Of a stretch of 6,095 nt of DNA, positions 1 through 5,291 are shown piece after piece. Within the stretch, counting starts at the first letter, position 1, and the number at the start of each line of letters is the position of its first letter. Source of the DNA: Pirellulaceae bacterium (GTDB lineage: Bacteria; Planctomycetota; Planctomycetia; Pirellulales; Pirellulaceae). The position numbers were made by a program, and so were the translations under genes. The notes beneath the pieces were generated by a model that worked only from the letters and a program-made list of their open reading frames with translations, was not told the DNA's origin and ran no database searches. The stretch is from assembly GCA_020846515.1 (NCBI GenBank), contig JADLDX010000493.1, positions 1 to 6,095 of the forward strand, in the 5' to 3' direction.

Positions 1-891
1 GTTAATCAGCTGGGTGCGGCCGCTCTGCATACCTTCACCCATGTTGGTCCAGCCGACCAATGGTGCATTACTGATACTGTTGACACTGCCGTAAATGTTG
101 GAGTAGTTGGTACTCAGGGGCAAGTGATAGGTACCTGCATCACTGAAGGTTATCAAGCCAACTTTCTCCGTAGGGGCCGTCGTGTTGAGCGTATTCAAGA
201 GTGTATCGAGGGACTGAACCAACACGCCCCAGCGACTGAGCCAGGGATCCGGCGGCGTGGTGCCATCGCGGAAGCTTGGATATGTCATATCCACGTCCAA
301 GCGCAACATCATCGAACCGCTGACATCAAGCACCAGCATCACGTCGCGATCTCCACGCACGACCGTGGCGGATTGCTGTGCGTTGTAATTGGACACGCCC
401 AGCATGCCACCGAAGATCGAATTGATTTGTCCACCCAGGGAACCACTGGTACGTCGACCCACGATCTGAAACGCGTTGCTGGGCCAGCCCCCAGCGGTGA
501 AGCTATACACTCCGTTGAACTGGCGCTGCGCAGCGCCTTGAACAATATCAGCATCCGACAGTCGCAAGGGACTGCCAGCAACTCTGTTGAGCAGGGCTAC
601 ATCCTTGGCGGTCTGTCGGGCCAACCAATCCGAGCCTCCGCTGGCCAGCACCCGTCCTGCTCCGCGAGCCGCCGCATCAACCGCGTTTCGCATTTCAGTG
701 CGTGACAACTGGATATAGGCAGTGTCGACCGAAAATGCGGCTGCCACGATCAGCACGATGATCGATACGGCCATAATGGGAATCATCGATCCGCGGCGCG
801 AATGCGGACGCGCTGCGAAGACGCTCGTTTGACGAACCGATCGCAGATAGGTGTAGCGTGGTTTGATGACGTCGGACATCGAGTTTCTCAT
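1..891 (-). CDS. TadG-like pilus-assembly protein with von Willebrand factor A domain (3' end beyond left edge)
   Basis: The frame is open from ATG 891 to the left edge: 297 residues are visible and the C-terminus is missing. Numbering from the in-frame ATG at 879, residues 28-75 match the TadE/TadG-like N-terminal segment: RRG, a hydrophobic helix (about 32-50), then VDTAYIQLSRTEMRNAVDAAARGA. Residues 178-293 begin a vWA domain with the MIDAS signature DVSGSM (D185, S187, S189), a central strand VGLITFSD (240-247) and the MIDAS threonine in GWTNMGEGM (T278). The last MIDAS aspartate would lie beyond the edge. Known of the family: such proteins are anchored by the N-terminal helix, expose the vWA part outside the membrane and accompany Tad/Flp pilus or secretion genes. 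It follows the TadE-like gene by 9 bases, so co-transcription is likely. The start is ambiguous: ATG 891 has a weak AGG just upstream, and ATG 879 would shorten the protein by four residues. Confidence 0.88.
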   Translation of the reverse strand, partial: MRNSMSDVIKPRYTYLRSVRQTSVFAARPHSRRGSMIPIMAVSIIVLIVAAAFSVDTAYIQLSRTEMRNAVDAAARGAGRVLASGGSDWLARQTAKDVALLNRVAGSPLRLSDADIVQGAAQRQFNGVYSFTAGGWPSNAFQIVGRRTSGSLGGQINSIFGGMLGVSNYNAQQSATVVRGDRDVMLVLDVSGSMMLRLDVDMTYPSFRDGTTPPDPWLSRWGVLVQSLDTLLNTLNTTAPTEKVGLITFSDAGTYHLPLSTNYSNIYGSVNSISNAPLVGWTNMGEGMQSGRTQLIN

Positions 892-900
892 TCGCCTAGG

Positions 901-1323
901 TTACTCTTTGTGCATCGAGCAGTCGGCCGTGAGCTGCGTGCTGCCGAATAGTCCAAATTGCAATAACGAATTCGCCGCGGCTGGAGCCGTTACGCTGACG
1001 CGTATCGTGCTGCCTTTGGTTACTGAATCAATATCGCTGGGAGTTAACGTAACGACGCCACCATGAATGCGGCGTTCGGTCAGTATTCGTCCAGCCGCCT
1101 CGCTGGCATCGCTGGTCCCGCCCTGCGGATGACACGCCACTCGCACGCCCTCATAGGCCGCAATGGACAAGGATTGACGCAAGTAGATGGCCGAACACAA
1201 TTCGATCGAAGTAAACGTAAAAATGACCATCAGCGGCAAGCACACCGCCAACTCTACGGCCGCCACGCCGCGACGAACTGGAGCACAGCTCGAACTTGGA
1301 TGGGATCGGTGCGTACGATTCAT
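901..1323 (-). CDS. TadE-like pseudopilin-type protein
   Basis: This 140-residue protein has the TadE layout: a short basic N-terminus, the motif RRG-VAAVE (residues 17-24), one hydrophobic helix (about 21-42), then YLRQSLSIAAYEGVRVA and a small domain ending in TADCSMHKE. The glutamate at +5 after the glycine (E24) is the prepilin-peptidase-type signature of TadE/TadF. By family knowledge these are minor pilin-like proteins processed by TadV and needed for Tad/Flp pilus assembly. The size is normal for the family. I chose ATG 1323; the frame could extend 16 codons to a TTG at 1371, but that segment (PKSTISSARRSVWST) looks like translated leader and TTG is a weak start. No strong SD precedes 1323. 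The gene leads a unit with the vWA protein downstream. The exact role in this organism (pilus or another envelope structure) is inferred. Confidence 0.86.
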   Translation of the reverse strand: MNRTHRSHPSSSCAPVRRGVAAVELAVCLPLMVIFTFTSIELCSAIYLRQSLSIAAYEGVRVACHPQGGTSDASEAAGRILTERRIHGGVVTLTPSDIDSVTKGSTIRVSVTAPAAANSLLQFGLFGSTQLTADCSMHKE

Positions 1324-1554
1324 GGTTGACCAGACACTGCGTCGAGCGCTCGATATAGTTGATTTCGGCAAATGGGTTCCACTGCAACCTTAGGTCAAAA
1401 CAGACACATCCCCTCGCGACTTCACAGGTTTTTCGGAAGCTTCTCGAGCGCTGTAGACCCTACGGCTGGTACAATTGATGTGCGTGTCAACCGGGCGTAT
1501 AGCCAGTCGATAAGTTCGATTCACCAGCAATTACCCCCACTTGGGCGACTAGTC
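1324..1554. other. Divergent intergenic region between TadE-like and J-like genes
   Basis: These 231 bases separate divergent genes and should hold promoters for both. On the plus strand a TGnTACAAT extended -10 is visible at 1467-1475. On the minus strand a TTGACC (1393-1398, read leftward) is a possible -35, but no good -10 sits at the usual spacing. Both flanking frames can be extended into this region (the plus frame to ATG 1372, the minus frame to TTG 1371). The extended translations have no family resemblance, so I treat them as non-coding leader. Confidence 0.55.
1467..1475 (+). promoter_or_regulatory. Candidate extended -10 promoter for the J-like gene
   Basis: TG, one base, then TACAAT (hexamer 1470-1475) fits an extended -10 element. 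No convincing -35 hexamer lies 16-18 bases upstream. Transcription starting near 1482 would give a leader of about 70 bases before ATG 1555 and would exclude the farther ATG at 1372. This is inferred from pattern only. Confidence 0.35.
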
Positions 1555-3519
1555 ATGAGCGATATGTCCCAACGCTTACCAAATCTTTATCAGCTGCTAG
1601 GCCTTAAGCCACTGGAAGCCGACAGCCAGCCAATCGTGACTGCGTTAAAACGCGTGCAGGCGAAACTCGAGTCTTTGAAGCAGCGGACCGCCCAATCCGT
1701 CCCAAGCGACGAACAGGTTCGATTGCAAAAAGTGCTCGCGCTGGGGCAAAAATATTTGCTCGATCCAACTCGCAAAGTCAGCTACGATCGCCAATGGAGC
1801 TCCGTCTACGGAACCAAACCGGCTAGTGGAAGTGACACCACCGAATCGCATGTAGTGACACAGCAAGTAGTGACACAGCAAGTGGCGGCACAACCTGCTG
1901 CGTCAAGTAAAACGCCAAATAAAGTGTCAGTGGACAAGGCGCAGGTGGTCAGCTCAAGCGTGGCACCAACCTCAGAGGCACAGCTGTATTGGGACACCAG
2001 TCTGCTCGATCCACTGTTGCCCGATGGCGATCCGCATGCGCCGTTCGATATGAGCAGTTATCTGCGCAGCAGTGAAGTACGTGACCCGCTCGCGGCCGCC
2101 GCCGACCTTCAGCGATTGATCGCGCTGCTTGGCGGTGAGCCCATGCCCACTGCCGCACCTGTCACCAACGCCTTCAACACAGCCAACAACATCAACACAG
2201 CCAGTGCGATAACTGCCGCGACTGTGACCGCGCTCAGTAGCGAGGCCGATGTATCGGGCAACGGTGTCTCTGGTAGTGAAGTCTATGGCAGTCATGTCAC
2301 TGATGAGAGCTCGGCCAGTGGTGCCCAGGGCATTTCGCTGTCCGGCCCCAGCAGCCCTGTCGTGGGCAGGGTGGCCAGCCCGTCAGCCTCGGTGAGCAAT
2401 CTGGCCAAACGCATGCGGCAGAAACAACAGCGCTCGCTCGTTATCGGCGGCGCATCCTTGGTCGGCGGCCTGATCGCCCTCGGTTTACTGGCCATGTTTT
2501 TGATGAACGGTTCGCGTGGCCAACGACCAACCGTGGCTCAAACCACTGGCAACCGACCGACGACAACAACCGCTCAACTCGCTCAGCCGCCTGCCGATCA
2601 ACCAGCTCAGACCGCAACCAAGCCGAACGACAGCGGCTTTGGTGGCTTGTTACAACCTGGCGAAGGCATCGCGCCGCTTCAGATACAAGCCGTACCGCTC
2701 GACGCAACCGATAGCGGGTCAGCCATGCCGAACGCGATGCCAAACACGATACCTAATACGATGCCTGGCCCAATGCCCAGCCCTTTGCCGAATGCGATGC
2801 CAGAAACCATGCCGAACTCGCCGGCTCCAGTCCCTACGGCTCCAGTCCCAACGACGCCTACCGAACCAGCCACCGCGCCCCAGAGCCCAGCGCCCATGAC
2901 GCCGCCCACAACAGCGCCGCCGACTCCAGCACCGCAGGCCAACGCGCCGGCCGAAGACGCTCGGCTAACCAACCAAGACAAGCAAAAGTGGCAAGCCGGC
3001 ATGGTGGCCGTACGGGATTCGCTCGGCAAACTCGATATTGGCGAAGCGGAAACTCGACTGGCCGAATTGCAGGCGACCGCCAAGACGAACTTGCAAAGAA
3101 CGCAACATGGGCGTCTGCTGGAAGTCGCTGGCCTGGTTAAAACCGCGCGGGACGCAATCGTCGGCGCCATTCAGGGACTGGACTCGGCCGAGTCGTTCAA
3201 GGTAGGTGGCAGCACCGAGGCGGTGTTTATCGAAGGCGATGACACGCGGCTAGCGGTGCGTGTGTCTGGACGTCAGCATGCCTACCCGCTAGCCGAAATT
3301 CCGGTGGCCATTGGCAGCGCGCTAATCGATTTGAACATGGATGTGGCTCATGCCAAGACCATGGCCAGCAAGGGCGCCTACATTATGCTCGGCCCTAAAA
3401 ACAAATTGCTGTTACCTAAGGGCAAGCAGCTGTTGCAAGAGGCCGCTGCGGCCGGTGCCATCTCGTCTGAGGTCGCCCAGTTTTACGAAGATGATTACTC
3501 ACTGGCTGCATTGCCTTGA
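1555..3519 (+). CDS. Single-pass membrane protein with N-terminal J-like domain and Pro-rich periplasmic part
   Basis: This protein has 654 residues from ATG 1555. Residues 10-81 look like the degenerate J-like domain common at N-termini of planctomycete proteins: NLYQLLGL (10-17), a helix, then KYLLDPTRKVSYDRQW (66-81). The HPD tripeptide that stimulates DnaK in true J-proteins is absent, so a classical co-chaperone role is doubtful. A Ser/Ala/Val-rich linker (about 82-280) leads to a basic stretch KRMRQKQQR and one TM helix (about 295-317). The charge places the N-terminus in the cytoplasm and the rest outside. Next come a Pro-rich linker with eight tetrapeptide repeats (391-422) and a C-terminal region (about 471-654), first helical, then strand-rich from SFKVGGSTEAVFIEG, which I cannot assign. 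ATG 1372 would add 61 residues but precedes the J-like fold and the likely promoter, so I reject it; ATG 1564 is also possible. Function unknown; an envelope scaffold or sensor is only a guess. Confidence 0.8.
   Translation: MSDMSQRLPNLYQLLGLKPLEADSQPIVTALKRVQAKLESLKQRTAQSVPSDEQVRLQKVLALGQKYLLDPTRKVSYDRQWSSVYGTKPASGSDTTESHVVTQQVVTQQVAAQPAASSKTPNKVSVDKAQVVSSSVAPTSEAQLYWDTSLLDPLLPDGDPHAPFDMSSYLRSSEVRDPLAAAADLQRLIALLGGEPMPTAAPVTNAFNTANNINTASAITAATVTALSSEADVSGNGVSGSEVYGSHVTDESSASGAQGISLSGPSSPVVGRVASPSASVSNLAKRMRQKQQRSLVIGGASLVGGLIALGLLAMFLMNGSRGQRPTVAQTTGNRPTTTTAQLAQPPADQPAQTATKPNDSGFGGLLQPGEGIAPLQIQAVPLDATDSGSAMPNAMPNTIPNTMPGPMPSPLPNAMPETMPNSPAPVPTAPVPTTPTEPATAPQSPAPMTPPTTAPPTPAPQANAPAEDARLTNQDKQKWQAGMVAVRDSLGKLDIGEAETRLAELQATAKTNLQRTQHGRLLEVAGLVKTARDAIVGAIQGLDSAESFKVGGSTEAVFIEGDDTRLAVRVSGRQHAYPLAEIPVAIGSALIDLNMDVAHAKTMASKGAYIMLGPKNKLLLPKGKQLLQEAAAAGAISSEVAQFYEDDYSLAALP
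1852..1881 (+). repeat. Perfect 15-bp tandem duplication inside the J-like gene
   Basis: GTAGTGACACAGCAA occurs twice back to back (1852-1866 and 1867-1881), encoding VVTQQ twice in the cytoplasmic linker. The copies are identical, including third codon positions, which suggests a recent in-frame duplication, perhaps by slippage. Confidence 0.85.
2725..2820 (+). repeat. 12-bp tandem repeat encoding eight Met-Pro tetrapeptides
   Basis: Eight 4-residue units follow each other without interruption: MPNA, MPNT, IPNT, MPGP, MPSP, LPNA, MPET, MPNS. The consensus is [M/I/L]-P-x-x. The nucleotide period is exactly 12 with diverged third positions. It sits in the Pro-rich linker just outside the membrane and continues into P/T/A-rich sequence up to about 2950. 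An extended spacer is the simplest reading. Confidence 0.85.
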
Positions 3520-3527
3520 TTGCAGCC
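3504..3527 (+). other. Hairpin around the stop codon of the J-like gene
   Basis: GGCTGCA (3504-3510) pairs with TGCAGCC (3521-3527), giving a 7-bp stem and a 10-base loop that contains the TGA stop (3517-3519). No T-run follows, so it is at best a weak terminator or an mRNA 3' structure. It could be chance. Confidence 0.3.
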
Positions 3528-3586
3528 CCTGGACGTGGCACGGCGTTGGGTGCGGCTCCTTAGTGGCAGGTTTCACAACGAGGTTG

Positions 3587-3601
3587 GCATGATTATCATG
3601 C
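3587..3601. promoter_or_regulatory. 15-bp palindrome upstream of the acyl ligase gene
   Basis: GCATGAT-T-ATCATGC is a perfect dyad with 7-base arms and a single central base. It ends 40 bases before the ligase ATG. The one-base centre suits a dimeric regulator's DNA site better than an RNA hairpin. No regulator gene is nearby and the operator role is inferred. Confidence 0.3.
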
Positions 3602-3630
3602 TCATTCAAACCTCCGCGTTGTTTCCTCGC

Positions 3631-3634
3631 AAGG
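3631..3634 (+). promoter_or_regulatory. Shine-Dalgarno of the acyl ligase gene
   Basis: AAGG lies 7 bases before ATG 3642. It is the clearest ribosome-binding site in the window and supports that start. Confidence 0.55.
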
Positions 3635-3641
3635 CACATCG

Positions 3642-5246
3642 ATGGCCACTCCCAATTCAACCCGACTCGTAACCGAGCAGCTGATTCATCAGCTCAAATC
3701 GTCAGCCTCCCCGTTTAAGATCGCCGACTCGACCGGTGCCAAACTGACCGGCCAAGATCTATTGACTCGCATATTGGCGCTGCGGCGATACTTACTCCGC
3801 GAAGTCCTTGCGCACGATGAGCAGCATGTTGGCGTGTTCCTGCCGCCCAGCGTGGCGTGCGTGGCCACTAACTTCGCACTGGCCTTCTGCAATCGAGTCA
3901 CCGTGAACTTAAATTACACGGTTACCTCTGCGCAGCTGAAAGTCTGCTGCGAAACAGCCGGTTTAAAGCATGTGATCACCAGTCGCAAGTTCATGGAAAA
4001 AGTCCAACTCGATGTGGGCTGTCCGGTGGTCTATCTGGAAGATCTCAAAGACAAGATATCGCTGGGCGACAAAGTCTTGGCCGCTCTGAATTGCAAACTG
4101 CGATCCGCCTCTGGCCTGCACCGCATGTTGGGTGGCAATCTGAAGCAGATCGAAGACCCACTGACGATCATCTTCACCTCTGGTTCAACCGGAGTCCCGA
4201 AAGGCGTCGTGTTGACACATGGCAATATCGCCAGCAATGTCGATGGCATCGATGCCTCGATACGCTTGAATGAGCGCGATGTCGTGCTAGGTATTTTGCC
4301 GCTGTTTCACTCTTTTGGTTATACCGTCACGATGTGGGCCGCGATGACCTTGCCATCCGCAGTCGTGTTTCACTACAGCCCGCTGGATGCGCGTCAGATC
4401 GGCAAATTGGCCGAGCAATACAAGGCGACCGTGCTCCTGGCCACTCCCACATTCCTGCGCAATTACATTCGTCGCGTTGAACCGCATCAATTCAAGACGC
4501 TGGATGTCATTGTCGTCGGCGCCGAAAAGATGCCCATTGAAGTGGCCGAAGAATTTGAAAAGACGTTTGGTGCACGACCAGTTGAAGGTTATGGCACTAC
4601 AGAACTTAGTCCGCTTGTGTCAGTCAACATCCCGCCCAGTCGCTCACAATCCAAACCAGGTGATGGACTGCGAGAAGGCACGGTAGGTCGCCCCATCAAA
4701 CATGTCTTTGCTCGCACCGTTTCCGTTGACGATGACTCACCCTTGCCAGAGGGTCACACAGGACTGCTGGAGATTCGCGGCCCCAACGTCATGCAGGGCT
4801 ACTACAAGCGACCCGATTTGACGCATGACGTCATGCACGGTCAATGGTATCGCACCGGCGATATGGGCATCGTTCATCCGGACGGCTTCATTGAGATCAC
4901 AGGACGACTAAGCCGCTTTTCCAAGATTGGCGGCGAAATGGTGCCGCACATTCAAATCGAAGAAACCATCGCGCGCATACTAGGTCCCAACGAAGAAGGC
5001 ACGTTACGAGCGGCTGTGACCGCCGTGCCAGATCCCAAACGCGGTGAACGGTTGATCGTGCTGCACACTCCGCTGCCGATGTCCAAACGCGAACTGCTCA
5101 ATCAAATGTCGAAAGCGGATTTGCCCAATCTCTATATCCCGAGCGAAGATAGTTTCCTCGAGGTCACGGCGATCCCGGAACTGGGTACAGGCAAACTAGA
5201 CCTGAAGGGTCTGAAGGATGCCGCCATGAAACACTTCATGAGCTGA
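3642..5246 (+). CDS. AMP-forming acyl ligase, Aas-type acyl-ACP/acyl-CoA synthetase
   Basis: This complete 534-residue ANL-superfamily enzyme should activate a fatty acid with ATP to an acyl-AMP and pass the acyl group to a thiol (ACP or CoA). Visible core motifs are the A3 P-loop TSGSTGVPKG (179-188), LPLFHSFG with H223, A5 GYGTTE (316-321), A7 YRTGD (403-407, D407 binding ribose), A8 GRLSRFSKIGGEMV (421-434) and the A10 catalytic lysine in GTGKLDL (K518). The stretches VVGAEKM, YGTTELSPLVSVNIP and SRFSKIGGEMV resemble, from memory, the synthetase half of E. coli Aas (acyl-ACP synthetase/2-acylglycerophosphoethanolamine acyltransferase) more than FadD. The acyltransferase half is absent, so this is a stand-alone ligase. 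A role in recycling exogenous or phospholipid-derived fatty acids is inferred, and ACP versus CoA cannot be decided here. It starts 122 bases after the J-like gene with a good SD and is convergent with the next gene. Confidence 0.9.
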   Translation: MATPNSTRLVTEQLIHQLKSSASPFKIADSTGAKLTGQDLLTRILALRRYLLREVLAHDEQHVGVFLPPSVACVATNFALAFCNRVTVNLNYTVTSAQLKVCCETAGLKHVITSRKFMEKVQLDVGCPVVYLEDLKDKISLGDKVLAALNCKLRSASGLHRMLGGNLKQIEDPLTIIFTSGSTGVPKGVVLTHGNIASNVDGIDASIRLNERDVVLGILPLFHSFGYTVTMWAAMTLPSAVVFHYSPLDARQIGKLAEQYKATVLLATPTFLRNYIRRVEPHQFKTLDVIVVGAEKMPIEVAEEFEKTFGARPVEGYGTTELSPLVSVNIPPSRSQSKPGDGLREGTVGRPIKHVFARTVSVDDDSPLPEGHTGLLEIRGPNVMQGYYKRPDLTHDVMHGQWYRTGDMGIVHPDGFIEITGRLSRFSKIGGEMVPHIQIEETIARILGPNEEGTLRAAVTAVPDPKRGERLIVLHTPLPMSKRELLNQMSKADLPNLYIPSEDSFLEVTAIPELGTGKLDLKGLKDAAMKHFMS

Positions 5247-5248
5247 TG

Positions 5249-5272
5249 GCCAGCTCCGCCATGAAAGCTGGC
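5249..5272. terminator. Hairpin in the convergent gap, possible bidirectional terminator
   Basis: GCCAGCT (5249-5255) pairs with AGCTGGC (5266-5272) around a 10-base loop, starting 3 bases after the ligase stop. A second perfect dyad, GCCAAGCTTGGC (5277-5288), follows and ends just before the stop codon of the opposite gene. Neither has a T-run, so intrinsic termination is uncertain, but the position between converging genes is right. CCGCCATGAAA is also repeated at 5221-5231 and 5256-5266. Confidence 0.45.
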
Positions 5273-5291
5273 TCAAGCCAAGCTTGGCGAC

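Noticed and set aside
124..705. Plus-strand open frame of 193 codons
   Set aside because: It lies wholly antisense to the vWA/TadG-like gene, whose frame shows a TadG N-terminus and MIDAS motifs. Its own translation has no domain-like character.
1063..1393. Several short plus-strand frames opposite the TadE-like gene
   Set aside because: All are antisense to a clear TadE-like coding region and have no SD or recognisable product.
2174..2203. TCAACACAGCCA repeated with an 18-base spacing
   Set aside because: It lies in the low-complexity Asn/Thr/Ala linker of the J-like gene and reflects local codon repetition rather than a separate element.
2516..2899. Plus-strand frame of 127 codons rich in Arg, Gln and Pro
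   Set aside because: It overlaps the J-like gene out of frame, across its Pro-rich linker. The composition is a frame-shift artefact of that linker.
2679..3170. Minus-strand open frame rich in Gly, Val and Ile that resembles a membrane or glycine-repeat protein
   Set aside because: It is the antisense image of the Met-Pro repeat and Pro-rich linker of the J-like gene. The repetitive G/V pattern is produced by complementing Pro and Met codons.
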